In this document: one piece after another, positions 15,925 to 27,439 of the stretch | Numbering within the stretch: the first letter of the stretch is position 1 | Layout of the letters: the number at the start of each line of letters is the position of its first letter | Assembly: GCF_012927275.1 (NCBI RefSeq) | Contig: NZ_JABBGG010000007.1 | Coordinates: 124,001 to 188,000, forward strand | From: Massilia polaris | GTDB taxonomy: Bacteria > Pseudomonadota > Gammaproteobacteria > Burkholderiales > Burkholderiaceae_D | Reading direction: 5' to 3' | DNA: 64,000 nt | Notes under the pieces: model-generated | The model's database searches: none | Told to the model about the DNA's origin: nothing | The model's input: only the letters and a program-made list of their open reading frames with translations | Program-made: the position numbers and the translations under genes

Positions 15925-17455
15925 AATCGCCCAGCCGGAAGCCGAGCGCGAACAGCACGGCAAAATAGGCTGCCGCGCTGGCGCCGACGATGCACAGCAG
16001 GGCCAGCGCACGCAGCCAAGGCGTGGCCTGCATCGCGGCCCAGTCGAACTGTGCGGCACTGTACCAGCTCAGCGCGCCCATCACCGACACCGCGATCGCC
16101 AGCTTGAGGAAGAAGACGACCCAGCCTGCCTGCGGGACATAGATGCCGCGGCTGCGCAGGCCGGCGTACAGGAAACCGGCGTTGACGCAGGCGCCGAGGC
16201 CGATCGACAGCGCCAGGCCGGCCACCGCAAAGATCGGCACGAACACCAGGTTCATCAACTGCGTGAAGACCAGCACGCCGACGGCGATGCGCACCGGCGT
16301 GCGCACGTCCTGGCGCGCGTAGAACGCCGGCGCCAGCGTCTTGACCAGGATAATCCCGAGCAGCCCGACGCTGTAGGCCACCAGCGGCATCGCCGCATTG
16401 GTGATCGATTGCGTGGTGAACTTACCGTAGTGGAACAGGGTGGCGATCATCGGCTCGGCCAGGGTGGCCAGGCCGACTGCCGCGGGCAGGGCCAGCAGGA
16501 AAGTCAGGCGCAGGCCCCAGTTCAACAGCGACGAATACTCGGCCGTATCGCCGGTCGAGTTCGCTTTCGACAGGCTAGGCAGCAGCACCGTGCCGAGCGC
16601 GACGCCCAGCATCGCGGTCGGGAACTCCATCAGGCGGTCGGCGTAGGTGAGGGCGGACACGCTGCCGGCCGCCAGGCGCGAGGCGATACCGGTATTGATC
16701 AGCAGGCTGATCTGCGCGGCCGAGACGGCGAACACGGCCGGGCCCATCTTGCGCAGCATGCGCGATACGCCAGGGTTGCGCAGGGCGGCGATGGGGTTGA
16801 AGGAGATGCGCGGCAGCATGCCGATCTTCATCAGGGCCGGTATCTGGATGCCGACCTGCAGCAGGCCGCCCACGCAGACCGCCGCCGCCATCGCGTAGAT
16901 CGGCTGCGCGAGGTAATCGACCAGCACCAGCGAAGCCAGGATGAAGGAAATATTCAGCAGCACCGGGGTGAAGGCGGGGATCTTGAACTGGCTCCAGGTG
17001 TTGAGGATGCCGCCCGCCAGCGCCACGAATGCCATGCAGGCTATATATGGGAACATCCAGCGCGTCATGACGACGGCGGCGTCGAACGCCTGCGGGTCGC
17101 CGGCCGACTGGCCCATCACCAGCATGATCAGCCAGGGCGCGGCGATGATGCCGACCAGGCTGGTAATCATGGTGGCCCAGACCAGGCAGGTGGCGACGCT
17201 GTCGGCCAGGGTCTTGGTCGCAGCCTCGCCGTGCTGGTTCTTGTACTCGGACAAAATCGGCACGAAGGCCTGAGAGAACGCGCCCTCGGCGAACAGGCGG
17301 CGCAGCAGGTTCGGCAGGCGGAAAGCGACAATAAAGGCGTCGGTATAGGCGGAGGCGCCAAAGGCGCGCGCGAACAGGCTTTCGCGCAGTAATCCGGTGA
17401 CACGGGACAACATCGTCATGCTGGAGACGGCGGCCAGGGTTTTGAGCAAGTTCAT
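15896..17455 (-). CDS. murJ: Lipid II flippase MurJ (MviN)
   Basis: An integral inner-membrane protein of 519 residues with about 14 predicted helices. It flips the peptidoglycan precursor lipid II to the periplasmic face. Its start LLKTLAAVSSMTMLSRVTGLLR and the segment FRLPNLLRRLFAEGAFSQAFVP are diagnostic of MurJ. ATG at 17455 is the only sensible start. It is transcribed divergently from rpsT with 253 bases between, and it converges on the pseudopilin operon. The gene looks complete. Confidence 0.96.
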   Translation of the reverse strand: MNLLKTLAAVSSMTMLSRVTGLLRESLFARAFGASAYTDAFIVAFRLPNLLRRLFAEGAFSQAFVPILSEYKNQHGEAATKTLADSVATCLVWATMITSLVGIIAAPWLIMLVMGQSAGDPQAFDAAVVMTRWMFPYIACMAFVALAGGILNTWSQFKIPAFTPVLLNISFILASLVLVDYLAQPIYAMAAAVCVGGLLQVGIQIPALMKIGMLPRISFNPIAALRNPGVSRMLRKMGPAVFAVSAAQISLLINTGIASRLAAGSVSALTYADRLMEFPTAMLGVALGTVLLPSLSKANSTGDTAEYSSLLNWGLRLTFLLALPAAVGLATLAEPMIATLFHYGKFTTQSITNAAMPLVAYSVGLLGIILVKTLAPAFYARQDVRTPVRIAVGVLVFTQLMNLVFVPIFAVAGLALSIGLGACVNAGFLYAGLRSRGIYVPQAGWVVFFLKLAIAVSVMGALSWYSAAQFDWAAMQATPWLRALALLCIVGASAAAYFAVLFALGFRLGDFKRRDKQAS

Positions 17456-17534
17456 GGGGCGAGATTATATCCCGGCAACACTCTGCTCCCACCCTGCACG
17501 TACACCGCAGGGAAACTTATTGTTGAATTTGGAA

Positions 17535-17563
17535 TTGCTCTTGAACGATTATGGCGCTATAAT
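17535..17563 (+). promoter_or_regulatory. Probable rpsT promoter
   Basis: TTGCTC (17535-17540), 17 bp, perfect TATAAT (17558-17563), giving a leader of about 140 bases before rpsT. A long leader is common for rpsT, but autoregulation is not shown by sequence alone. Confidence 0.6.
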
Positions 17564-17708
17564 CGAAGGCTGTACAAAATTCTGTTTCGCAGACACTAAT
17601 GTTTGGCAGGCACTGGTTTGACTCACATGGTTCTTCGGCAGTTATGAAACCAGTTTGACAGACGCATATGTCCGCAAACGCAACTTTGACCCCGATTTAG
17701 GAAATTCC

Positions 17709-17975
17709 ATGGCAAATACCGCACAGGCACGCAAGCGCGCTCGTCAAGCAGTCAAACAAAACGCTCACAATTCCGCTCAGCGTTCGACCCTGCGTACTGC
17801 AATCAAAGCAGTTCGCAAGGCTATCCAGGCTGGCGACAAAGCAGCAGCTACCACGATTTTCCAGACCTCCGTGTCGAAGATCGACAGCATCGCTGACAAG
17901 AAAATCATCCACAAGAACAAGGCAGCTCGCCACAAGAGCCGCCTGGCAGCAGCCCTGAAAGCACTGGCAGCTTAA
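17709..17975 (+). CDS. rpsT: 30S ribosomal protein S20
   Basis: A basic 88-residue protein that starts [18 protein letters not shown] and ends [11 protein letters not shown], the full S20 pattern. It binds 16S rRNA in early 30S assembly. TTAGGAAATTCC precedes ATG 17709; the longer open frame upstream is non-coding leader. It is a stand-alone gene with its own promoter and downstream hairpins. Codon use is strongly biased, as expected for a highly expressed gene. Confidence 0.98.
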   Translation: MANTAQARKRARQAVKQNAHNSAQRSTLRTAIKAVRKAIQAGDKAAATTIFQTSVSKIDSIADKKIIHKNKAARHKSRLAAALKALAA

Positions 17976-18042
17976 TAGCGCTAGTCGGTGGAAGGCCCGC
18001 TCGGGCCATTCCGCCAGGCTGTACCAGTTCGCTGGACAAGAG

Positions 18043-18073
18043 AACCCGCCTGACTTCCGTCACGCGGGTTTTT
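18043..18073 (+). terminator. Intrinsic terminator downstream of rpsT
   Basis: CCCGC (18045-18049) pairs with GCGGG (18064-18068), with an inner TGAC/GTCA stem around TTCC, followed by TTTTT. A second hairpin lies at 17994-18007 (GGCCCG/CGGGCC). The structure may also serve the convergent DUF192 gene. Confidence 0.75.
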
Positions 18074-18082
18074 CGCTTTACC

Positions 18083-18523
18083 TCACTTCGGCAGGCCGCT
18101 GATGGCGCTGCCGGGCTTGACGTTTTTCTGCTTGAACCAGCCCAGGTTCATTTCCAGCGCATATTTCACCGGCCGGGTCGAGCAATGGCTGTCGAGCGTC
18201 TGCGGCTGCATGTCTTCGATGTTGACGATCTTGCCATCGGCATCGATGAAGGCGACCGACAGCGGCAGCAGGGTGTTTTTCATCCACATGCATTGCGGGG
18301 ACGCCTGGTCGAACACGAACACCATGCCGTGGTTGTTCGCCATCTTCTCGCGCTGCATCAACCCCTGCTGGCGCTGCGGATCGGTCTGGGCGACTTCGGC
18401 CTGGATCAGGTGCATGCCGGCCGCCAGCTGGACGGTCGGGAAAGGGGCGGCTTGGGCGCCGGCGCCGCAGGCAACCAGCGCAAGCAGGGCGGCCACGGCC
18501 ACGGGAGCGAAGTTCTTTTTCAT
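18083..18523 (-). CDS. DUF192 family exported protein
   Basis: The 146-residue protein has a signal peptide (MKKNFAPVAVAALLALVACGAGAQA). The DUF192 core shows QQGLMQREKMANNHGMVFVF, CMWMKNTLLPLSVAFID and LEMNLGWFKQ. The family is widespread, probably periplasmic, and of unknown biochemical role. The ATG at 18523 is chosen because it opens the signal peptide and follows CGAGAA; the longer frame adds 19 unconvincing residues. The cysteine in the signal region sits in LVACG, so a lipoprotein is possible. Confidence 0.9.
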   Translation of the reverse strand: MKKNFAPVAVAALLALVACGAGAQAAPFPTVQLAAGMHLIQAEVAQTDPQRQQGLMQREKMANNHGMVFVFDQASPQCMWMKNTLLPLSVAFIDADGKIVNIEDMQPQTLDSHCSTRPVKYALEMNLGWFKQKNVKPGSAISGLPK

Positions 18524-18639
18524 ATTTCTCGAGTTGGCTAAGGGTGCTTGATTAAGCCACGCCGGTGGTTCGCGCGTCAAGCGCGGACATGGTCAGTTAC
18601 AGGTGATCCGTCGTTACCGCTTTCGCGGAACGACGCCGG

Positions 18640-19203
18640 TCAAGTTGATCGGACCGCGCTGGCCGGCACTTCCATCGACTCGCCCGGCATCAGAGGGTGG
18701 GTCGACAGCGAAAATGGCCCGATGCTGCTGCGGACCAGGCGCAGCGTCGGCAGCCCGACCGCGGCCGTCATCCTCCTCACCTGGCGGTTCTTGCCTTCCT
18801 GTAGCGTGATCGCGATCCAGCTGGTCGGCTTGTCCTGGCGCGCGCGGATCGGCGGATCGCGCGGCCACAGCCAGTCCGGCTCGGCGATGCGCACCGCGTG
18901 GCAGGGCTTGGTGATAAAGTCGCCCAGGTCGATCGGCGCCTGCAGCTTCTCCAGCGCGGCCGCGTCGGCCACGCCGTCCACCTGGACCAAATAGATCTTC
19001 GCTTCCTTGTGGTCCGGATGGGCGATCTGGTGCTGCAGGCGGCCGTCGTCGGTCAGCAGCATCAGGCCTTCGCTGTCGGCGTCGAGCCGCCCGGCCGGGT
19101 AGATGTTGGGCTGCTTCAGGTAGTCGGCCAGCGATTCGCGCCCGGGCTGGGGCGAAAACTGGCACAGCACCTGGAACGGTTTGTTGAATAGGATTAGGGC
19201 CAT
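18640..19203 (-). CDS. rluE: 23S rRNA pseudouridine synthase (RluE-like)
   Basis: A 187-residue member of the RsuA/RluB/E/F family. The catalytic loop GRLDADSEGLMLLTDDG (catalytic Asp in RLD) is intact, with KIYLVQVDG, GKNRQVRRM and LVRSSIGPF further on. The absence of an S4 domain and the short length fit RluE, which modifies U2457 of 23S rRNA in E. coli. It is divergent from the monomeric IDH gene. Confidence 0.9.
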   Translation of the reverse strand: MALILFNKPFQVLCQFSPQPGRESLADYLKQPNIYPAGRLDADSEGLMLLTDDGRLQHQIAHPDHKEAKIYLVQVDGVADAAALEKLQAPIDLGDFITKPCHAVRIAEPDWLWPRDPPIRARQDKPTSWIAITLQEGKNRQVRRMTAAVGLPTLRLVRSSIGPFSLSTHPLMPGESMEVPASAVRST

Positions 19204-19302
19204 CAGGGGATATAGTTGAAATGTCAGTCCGGTTTCATCGCAGGCCGTGCCTAAAACCGTAGCGCCTAGTAAAATACCGGTGCATAATGTGAAACGCCTC
19301 TT

Positions 19303-19320
19303 AGGTCTTATAGAAGACCT
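19303..19320. repeat. Perfect hairpin in the leader of monomeric IDH
   Basis: AGGTCTT (19303-19309), loop ATAG, AAGACCT (19314-19320), lying 86 bases before the IDH start and not followed by a T-run. It could be an operator or a leader structure; its role is unknown. Confidence 0.5.
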
Positions 19321-19405
19321 TCGGGCCTGTACCCATAATTGTAACCAGTTTCAGTATCCAGACCTATCCATCGCGGCACCGTTCGCGAATACCGAGGAAA
19401 TGCGC

Positions 19406-21637
<2,232 letters not shown>

Positions 21638-21668
21638 TTTCCGCCCTGGCGCCTTGACGGCCGAACAG

Positions 21669-21705
21669 AACCCGCCCGGCCAGGATGGCCGCGGCGGGTT
21701 TTTTT
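21669..21705 (+). terminator. Intrinsic terminator after monomeric IDH
   Basis: AACCCGCC/GGCGGGTT outer stem with inner CGGCC-AGGAT-GGCCG stem and seven T at the end; one of the strongest terminators in the window. Confidence 0.88.
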
Positions 21706-21721
21706 ACGCGCGCTTCAGGTT

Positions 21722-21751
21722 TTTACTTTTGAGTGATGAGTGGTGCATAAT
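21722..21751 (+). promoter_or_regulatory. Candidate promoter of icd
   Basis: TTTACT (21722-21727), 18 bp, CATAAT (21746-21751) gives a leader of about 90 bases. The -10 context GGTGCATAATG is repeated ahead of the monomeric IDH gene at about 19279-19289. Confidence 0.4.
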
Positions 21752-21846
21752 GCAAGACGCAAATCATATGTCTTCTGGAAGAGTGGCCGCGCCACGTCGC
21801 AGTCGCGCACGTCGCAGTGGCGCATCAGTCCAATTGGGAGAGCACA

Positions 21847-23100
21847 ATGTACCAACATATCACCGTCCCGGCCGATGGCCAGAAAATCAGCGTCAACGCC
21901 GATCTGTCGCTCGCGGTCCCGGATAATCCGATCATTCCCTTCATCGAAGGCGACGGCACCGGCATCGACATCACCCCGGTCATGATCAAGGTGGTCGATG
22001 CCGCGGTGGCCAAGGCCTACGGCGGCAAGCGCAAGATCAGCTGGATGGAAGTGTTTGCCGGCGAAAAGTCGACCAGCGTGTACGGCCCGGACGTGTGGCT
22101 GCCGGAAGAGACGCTGGACGCGGTCAAGGACTACGTCGTCTCGATCAAGGGCCCGCTGACCACGCCAGTCGGCGGCGGCATCCGTTCGCTCAACGTCGCC
22201 CTGCGCCAGCAGCTCGACCTGTACGTCTGCCTGCGTCCGGTGCGCTACTTCGCCGGCGTGCCTTCGCCGCTGAAACAGCCTGAGAAGACCAACATGGTCA
22301 TCTTCCGCGAGAACTCGGAAGACATCTACGCCGGTATCGAATACCAGCAGGGTTCCGAAGCCGCCAAGAAGCTGATGGACTTCCTGGTCAAGGAAATGGG
22401 CGTCACCAAGATCCGCTTCCCTGAGACGTCGGGCCTGGGCATCAAGCCAGTGTCGATCGAAGGCACCGAGCGCCTGGTGCGCAAGGCGATCCAGTACGCG
22501 ATCGACAACGACAAGCCTTCCGTGACGATCGTCCACAAGGGCAACATCATGAAGTACACCGAAGGCGGCTTCCGTGACTGGGCATACGCGCTGGCACAGA
22601 AGGAATTCGGCGCTGAGCTGATCGACGGCGGCCCATGGTGCAAGTTCAAGAATCCAAAGACCGGTCGCGAGATCATCGTCAAGGATTCGATCGCTGACGC
22701 GTTCCTGCAGCAGATCCTGCTGCGTCCGGCAGAGTACAGCGTGATCGCGACCTTGAACCTGAACGGCGACTACATCTCGGACGCGCTGGCGGCCCAGGTT
22801 GGCGGCATCGGCATCGCGCCAGGCGCAAACATGTCGGATTCGGTTGCCATGTTCGAAGCGACCCACGGCACCGCGCCCAAGTACGCAGGCAAGGACTACG
22901 TGAACCCGGGTTCGCTGATCCTGTCGGCTGAAATGATGCTGCGTCACATGGGCTGGCTGGAAGCGGCTGACCTGATCATCGAATCGATGCAGAAATCGAT
23001 CGCGTCGAAGAAAGTCACCTACGACTTCGCACGCCTGATGGAAGGCGCTACCCAGGTTTCGTGCTCGGGCTTCGGCGACGTGATGATCGAAAACATATAA
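21847..23100 (+). CDS. icd: NADP-dependent isocitrate dehydrogenase, homodimeric type
   Basis: A second, unrelated-fold TCA isocitrate dehydrogenase of 417 residues, like E. coli Icd. The phosphorylatable substrate-site serine lies in [21 protein letters not shown], with [26 protein letters not shown] and the C-terminal NADP-binding [19 protein letters not shown] 21847 follows GGGAGAGCACA. It lies 210 bases downstream of the monomeric enzyme, with its own promoter candidate. Both genes look intact. Confidence 0.97.
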   Translation: MYQHITVPADGQKISVNADLSLAVPDNPIIPFIEGDGTGIDITPVMIKVVDAAVAKAYGGKRKISWMEVFAGEKSTSVYGPDVWLPEETLDAVKDYVVSIKGPLTTPVGGGIRSLNVALRQQLDLYVCLRPVRYFAGVPSPLKQPEKTNMVIFRENSEDIYAGIEYQQGSEAAKKLMDFLVKEMGVTKIRFPETSGLGIKPVSIEGTERLVRKAIQYAIDNDKPSVTIVHKGNIMKYTEGGFRDWAYALAQKEFGAELIDGGPWCKFKNPKTGREIIVKDSIADAFLQQILLRPAEYSVIATLNLNGDYISDALAAQVGGIGIAPGANMSDSVAMFEATHGTAPKYAGKDYVNPGSLILSAEMMLRHMGWLEAADLIIESMQKSIASKKVTYDFARLMEGATQVSCSGFGDVMIENI

Positions 23101-23140
23101 TTGCTCCAGCTACCTGCCGCGGTGCGGCAGGGTGGCCGGC

Positions 23141-23173
23141 AAAGCCCCGTACCTCGCTTGAGGGCGGGGCTTT
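23141..23173 (+). terminator. Intrinsic terminator after icd
   Basis: AAAGCCCCG pairs with CGGGGCTTT, with an inner CCTC/GAGG stem; the T-run is short (TTTCTC). Confidence 0.75.
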
Positions 23174-23231
23174 CTCGTGGGCGCTTGATTATTGTGCATG
23201 CAATAATCGGGCTTCGCGGCGTGGAGGGCTT

Positions 23232-23627
23232 ATGGACGAGAATTCGAAGTTCGGGCAGGTCGGGCGGTTCATATATGAGTTCCAGCGGGTCAGGGCGACG
23301 CTGGCGGGGCTGTACCTGATGCTGGGGGATGGCGCGCCGGAAGTCGAGCATCCAGAGATGGCGTTGACGGAACTGGCCAGCCGCACCGCAACCTTGTTTG
23401 CGCAGCGGCGGGCAGCGGATGTTGTCGCTGTTTCAGGCTTTAACGCGGTGATCGAAATCGTCCAGAAGTATGGGGCGCGACTTGATGAATTGCTGGGTCG
23501 TGTCGACCTGGACAATGTTCCGGACGAGGCGGAAATCCAGGGCCTGCTCAGCTGTCAGCATGAACTGGAGCGTTATCAGCGTTTGCTGGCTTCTACGCCG
23601 GATGAACGTACTGGCCCTATGATTTAA
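23232..23627 (+). CDS. Hypothetical protein
   Basis: A 131-residue acidic, helix-rich protein from ATG 23232, preceded by GGAGGGCTT. No family recognised. The sequence has long amphipathic helices (FIYEFQRVRATLAGLYLML, QHELERYQRLLAS) and no signal peptide or membrane segment. It converges with a GNAT acetyltransferase gene and overlaps its 3' end by 11 bases. Good ribosome site and amino-acid composition support it as a gene; function unknown. Confidence 0.65.
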   Translation: MDENSKFGQVGRFIYEFQRVRATLAGLYLMLGDGAPEVEHPEMALTELASRTATLFAQRRAADVVAVSGFNAVIEIVQKYGARLDELLGRVDLDNVPDEAEIQGLLSCQHELERYQRLLASTPDERTGPMI

Positions 23628-24153
23628 TGAAGGAGCCAACAGGAACCGGATCGTATCGAGCAGTTGATGAAGGCCGCCTAATCCATTGCATCAGCGGCTC
23701 GCCGTCATCGTCGATGACGGTTCCACCGGCCTCAAATCCGAGCGATTGCACCACACGCGCCGAGCCTGCGTTGTCGGGATTTATCTGTGCCAACACCGTA
23801 ACCACGTCGAGCGAGGCGAACGCAATCCGCACCAGCTCGCTTACCGCCGCGGTCGCAATTCCCCGCTTGCGGCATGACGCAGCAACGCCATAGCCAATCT
23901 CAACGCAGCCGTCGGCCGGTTGATCCTTGAAGCCGCAGGCCCCGACAATGCTTGAATCCGCATCGCGCACGATCAGGAAGGTGCCGCACCAGTCCGCGCT
24001 CTTTCCCGTATCCAATTGACGCAGCGACCGAGCCGCCACGAACGCAGGCGGCAGCGCGCCATCGGCAAGCTTGCCAGGTAGCGCGGCGGGAATGGCGCCG
24101 GCGGCAAGAGCGCGCAGGTCGGCAGGGGAGAGGGAATAGAGGGAAATAGTCAT
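23617..24153 (-). CDS. GNAT-family N-acetyltransferase
   Basis: A 178-residue acetyl-CoA-dependent acetyltransferase resembling RimJ/RimL-type enzymes. The fold is recognisable from VGACGFKDQP, VEIGYGVAASCRKRGIATAAVSEL (acetyl-CoA-binding Q/RxxGxA-like loop RKRGIA) and INPDNAGSARVVQSLGFEAGG. Substrate unknown. It lies downstream of the cold-shock gene on the same strand but behind its terminator, so it is probably transcribed separately. Confidence 0.85.
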   Translation of the reverse strand: MTISLYSLSPADLRALAAGAIPAALPGKLADGALPPAFVAARSLRQLDTGKSADWCGTFLIVRDADSSIVGACGFKDQPADGCVEIGYGVAASCRKRGIATAAVSELVRIAFASLDVVTVLAQINPDNAGSARVVQSLGFEAGGTVIDDDGEPLMQWIRRPSSTARYDPVPVGSFIKS

Positions 24154-24160
24154 CGCGCGA

Positions 24161-24190
24161 AAAAAACCCCGCCGGAAAAGCGGGGTTTTT
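24161..24190 (-). terminator. Intrinsic terminator of the cold-shock gene
   Basis: On the minus strand CCCCGC pairs with GCGGGG around a short loop, followed by seven T. Located 20 bases after the csp stop; the + strand reading also has a T-run, so it may work in both directions. Confidence 0.85.
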
Positions 24191-24209
24191 CACACCAAGT
24201 TCGCTTTGA

Positions 24210-24413
24210 TTAAGCGGACTGGATGTTGGAAGCTTGCTTGCCTTTAGGGCCTTGCGTGACTTCGAACTGTACTTTTTGACCTTCTTTGAGGGTCTTGAAA
24301 CCGTTCATGTTGATTGCGGAAAAGTGTGCGAACAGATCCTCGCCGCCGTCATCTGGAGTGATGAAGCCAAAGCCTTTGGAATCATTGAACCACTTAACTG
24401 TACCTGTTGCCAT
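24210..24413 (-). CDS. cspA: Cold-shock protein (CspA family)
   Basis: A 67-residue OB-fold RNA/ssDNA-binding protein, [21 protein letters not shown], with RNP1 (KGFGFI) and RNP2 (DLFAHFS) intact. The ATG at 24413 is the standard start; 32 upstream codons in the same frame are leader. It is divergent from clpS and ends in a strong terminator. Paralogue identity within the Csp family cannot be assigned from one copy. Confidence 0.95.
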   Translation of the reverse strand: MATGTVKWFNDSKGFGFITPDDGGEDLFAHFSAINMNGFKTLKEGQKVQFEVTQGPKGKQASNIQSA

Positions 24414-24732
24414 AAAAGAACTTTCAAATATAAACAAATCACACGAGCCATAAAAGCAAGAAGCTTCTTGCCCCCTCCTCAGCTGCTCCCATCTTATCAA
24501 CAAGTACATAAGTACGAGTCAATATCCGCATTGTTCGCGGAATCATTTTTGAAGTCAAGGGCTTTTGTAAGAAATTGTCATTTCTGCCACGTCAGTTCAA
24601 AAAGCAACTCTTGATTTCCTGAATCGGGTCGCCATCTGCGCTTAGTCTTAAAACCGCGTAAGATGGGAAAACAAATGAAATTGGCCTGATGTTTACACAG
24701 TGCATCATCGTTGAAAACCTTAGAATAAGCGT
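24414..24732. promoter_or_regulatory. Divergent csp/clpS intergenic region with csp promoter and long leader
   Basis: This 319-base stretch holds no gene. On the minus strand TTGACT (24553-24558) and AACAAT (24530-24535) are 17 bp apart, predicting a csp transcript with an untranslated leader of about 110 bases, as is usual for cold-inducible csp genes. No convincing clpS promoter was found by eye; TAGAAT at 24721-24726 lies very close to the start codon. Confidence 0.5.
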
Positions 24733-25035
24733 ATGGCAACCAAGCAAGATACCGAACAAGTGCTGGAACGGCAGGTGGTCAAGCCGCCGCCGCTATACCA
24801 GGTAGCACTGCTGAATGATGACTATACCCCGATGGAATTCGTCGTCGCCATCATCCAGGAGTACTTCAACAAGGATCGCGAGACGGCGACGCAGATCATG
24901 CTTTCCGTTCACCGCCACGGTAAAGGAGTGTGCGGCGTGTTTTCCAAAGATATAGCGTGTACCAAAGTGGAGTTTGTATTAACGCATGCGCGCAAGGCGG
25001 GGCATCCCCTGCAGTGCGTGATGGAGGAAGTATGA
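24733..25035 (+). CDS. clpS: ClpS adaptor for ClpAP
   Basis: A 100-residue N-end-rule adaptor that delivers substrates with destabilising N-termini to ClpA. It has a flexible N-terminus, then [30 protein letters not shown] and ALHAR-like [13 protein letters not shown], typical of ClpS. Its stop overlaps the clpA ATG (ATGA), so the two are translationally coupled, the usual arrangement. Confidence 0.97.
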   Translation: MATKQDTEQVLERQVVKPPPLYQVALLNDDYTPMEFVVAIIQEYFNKDRETATQIMLSVHRHGKGVCGVFSKDIACTKVEFVLTHARKAGHPLQCVMEEV

Positions 25036-27332
25036 TTGCGCAGGAACTTGAAGTCTCTTTACACATGGCCTTTGTCGAAGCCCGGCAGGCACGGCACGAA
25101 TTTATTACTGTAGAGCACCTGCTGCTGGCGCTGCTGGACAATCCGTCCGCGGCCGAAGTCCTGCGTGCCTGCGCGGTCAACATTGAAGACCTGCGCAAAA
25201 CCCTGACCAATTTTATCGGCGATAACACGCCGACCGTTCCAGGTACCGGCGAAGTCGATACCCAGCCTACGCTCGGATTCCAGCGCGTGATCCAGCGCGC
25301 GATCATGCACGTCCAGTCGGCCTCGAACGGCAAGAAAGAAGTTACCGGCGCCAATGTGCTGGTCGCCATCTTCGGCGAAAAAGATTCGCACGCGGTCTAC
25401 TACCTGCACCAGCAGGGAGTCACGCGCCTTGACGTGGTGAACTTCATTTCCCACGGCGTCCGCAAGGACCAGCAGGTCGACAGCCAGAAGGCATCCGAAG
25501 GCGTCGAAGAAGCCCAGGTCGAAGGCCAGACCAAGGAAAGCCCGCTCGACCAGTTCACCCAGAACCTGAACAAAGCCGCGTCCGAAGGCAAGATCGATCC
25601 GCTGATCGGCCGCGAAGACGAAGTCGACCGCGTCATCCAGATCCTGTGCCGCCGCCGCAAGAACAACCCGCTGCTGGTCGGTGAAGCCGGCGTCGGCAAA
25701 ACCGCGATCGCCGAAGGCCTGGCCTGGCGCATCACCCAGGGCGAGGTGCCTGATATCCTCGGCAACGCCATCGTCTACTCGCTCGACATGGGCGCGCTGC
25801 TGGCCGGCACCAAGTACCGCGGCGACTTCGAGCAGCGCCTGAAGGCCGTGCTCAAGCAGCTCAAGGACGCGCCGAACGGCATCCTGTTCATCGACGAGAT
25901 CCACACCATCATCGGCGCCGGTTCGGCGTCGGGCGGCACGCTGGACGCGTCCAACCTGCTCAAGCCTGCGCTGTCCAACGGCCAGCTCAAGTGCATCGGT
26001 GCGACCACCTATACCGAGTTCCGCGGCGTGTTCGAAAAAGACCACGCGCTGTCGCGCCGCTTCCAGAAGGTCGACGTCAACGAGCCGACCGTCGAGCAGA
26101 CCGTGCAGATCCTGCGTGGCCTGAAGTCGCGCTTCGAAGAGCACCACGGCGTCAAGTATTCGTCGTCGGCGCTGTCGACCGCGGCTGAACTGGCGGCCCG
26201 CTTCATCAACGACCGCCACCTGCCGGACAAGGCCATCGACGTCATCGACGAAGCCGGTGCGGCGCAACGCATCCTGCCGAAGTCGAAGCAGAAGAAAACC
26301 ATCGGCAAAACCGAGATCGAGGACATCATTGCCAAGATCGCGCGTATTCCGCCGCAGACCGTCAACCAGGACGACCGCAGCAAGCTGCAGACCATCGACC
26401 GCGACCTGCGCAACGTCGTGTTCGGCCAGGACCCTGCGATCGATGCGCTGTCGTCGGCGATCAAGATGGCGCGCGCCGGCCTCGGCAAGACCGACAAGCC
26501 GATCGGCTCCTTCCTGTTCTCCGGTCCTACCGGCGTCGGCAAGACCGAAGTGGCCAAGCAGCTGGCGTTCATCCTCGGCATCGAGCTGATCCGCTTCGAC
26601 ATGTCCGAGTACATGGAACGGCACGCGGTCAGCCGCCTGATCGGCGCGCCTCCGGGCTACGTCGGCTTCGACCAGGGCGGCCTGCTGACCGAAGCCATCA
26701 CCAAGAAGCCGCATGCGGTGCTGCTGCTTGACGAGATTGAAAAAGCCCACCCGGACATTTTCAACATCCTGCTGCAGGTGATGGACCATGGCACGCTGAC
26801 CGACAACAACGGACGCAAGGCCGACTTCCGCAACGTGATCATCATCATGACCACGAATGCCGGCGCGGAAAGCCTGACCAAGCGCTCGATGGGCTTCACC
26901 GATTCGAAGGCGGCGGGCGACGAGATGGCCGACATCAAGCGCATGTTCACGCCTGAGTTCCGCAACCGTATCGACGCGATCATCAGCTTCCGTGCTCTGG
27001 ACGAAGAAATCATCCTGCGCGTGGTCGACAAGTTCCTGATGCAGCTGGAAGAGCAGCTGCACGAGAAGAAAGTCGAAGCCGTGTTCACCGAGAAGCTGCG
27101 CAAGTTCCTGGCGAACAAGGGCTTCGATCCGCAGATGGGCGCACGTCCGATGGCGCGCCTGATCCAGGACCTGATCCGCAAGGCGCTGGCCGACGAGCTG
27201 CTGTTTGGCCGCCTGGTCAACGGCGGGCGCATCACGGTCGACATGGACGAGAACGACAACGTCGTGCTCGAGTTCCCGGAAGGCGACGCGATGCCGCCGC
27301 CAGCAACGGCCGAGACGGTCGAAATCGAGTAA
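25032..27332 (+). CDS. clpA: ATP-dependent Clp protease ATP-binding subunit ClpA
   Basis: A hexameric AAA+ unfoldase that feeds ClpP. The 766 residues carry an N-domain, first Walker A GEAGVGKT (about 217) with Walker B ILFIDEIH, second Walker A GPTGVGKT (about 498) with [16 protein letters not shown], and a C-terminal small domain. ATG 25032 is coupled to clpS; the longer upstream frame overlaps clpS and is ignored. clpP is not nearby, as expected. A terminator follows 18 bases downstream. Confidence 0.97.
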   Translation: MIAQELEVSLHMAFVEARQARHEFITVEHLLLALLDNPSAAEVLRACAVNIEDLRKTLTNFIGDNTPTVPGTGEVDTQPTLGFQRVIQRAIMHVQSASNGKKEVTGANVLVAIFGEKDSHAVYYLHQQGVTRLDVVNFISHGVRKDQQVDSQKASEGVEEAQVEGQTKESPLDQFTQNLNKAASEGKIDPLIGREDEVDRVIQILCRRRKNNPLLVGEAGVGKTAIAEGLAWRITQGEVPDILGNAIVYSLDMGALLAGTKYRGDFEQRLKAVLKQLKDAPNGILFIDEIHTIIGAGSASGGTLDASNLLKPALSNGQLKCIGATTYTEFRGVFEKDHALSRRFQKVDVNEPTVEQTVQILRGLKSRFEEHHGVKYSSSALSTAAELAARFINDRHLPDKAIDVIDEAGAAQRILPKSKQKKTIGKTEIEDIIAKIARIPPQTVNQDDRSKLQTIDRDLRNVVFGQDPAIDALSSAIKMARAGLGKTDKPIGSFLFSGPTGVGKTEVAKQLAFILGIELIRFDMSEYMERHAVSRLIGAPPGYVGFDQGGLLTEAITKKPHAVLLLDEIEKAHPDIFNILLQVMDHGTLTDNNGRKADFRNVIIIMTTNAGAESLTKRSMGFTDSKAAGDEMADIKRMFTPEFRNRIDAIISFRALDEEIILRVVDKFLMQLEEQLHEKKVEAVFTEKLRKFLANKGFDPQMGARPMARLIQDLIRKALADELLFGRLVNGGRITVDMDENDNVVLEFPEGDAMPPPATAETVEIE

Positions 27333-27350
27333 GCGCGCAAGCGCAAACGG

Positions 27351-27379
27351 AAAGCCCGCTACGACAGCGGGCTTTTTTT
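27351..27379 (+). terminator. Intrinsic terminator after clpA
   Basis: AAAGCCCGCT, loop ACGAC, AGCGGGCTTT followed by more T (seven T in all). Confidence 0.9.
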
Positions 27380-27439
27380 CGATTGAAGAGTCGTCCGGGT
27401 TCGGCGTCGTTCCCGCGAACGCGTGAATGACGGGCAAAC

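Noticed and set aside
15803-17392. 529-residue plus-strand frame opposite murJ
   Set aside because: His/Arg/Gln-rich shadow of a clear membrane protein gene; only its first ~35 codons in another frame resemble EAL.
25059-27437. 792-residue open frame opposite clpA
   Set aside because: Shadow of clpA caused by high GC at third codon positions; no domain or ribosome site.
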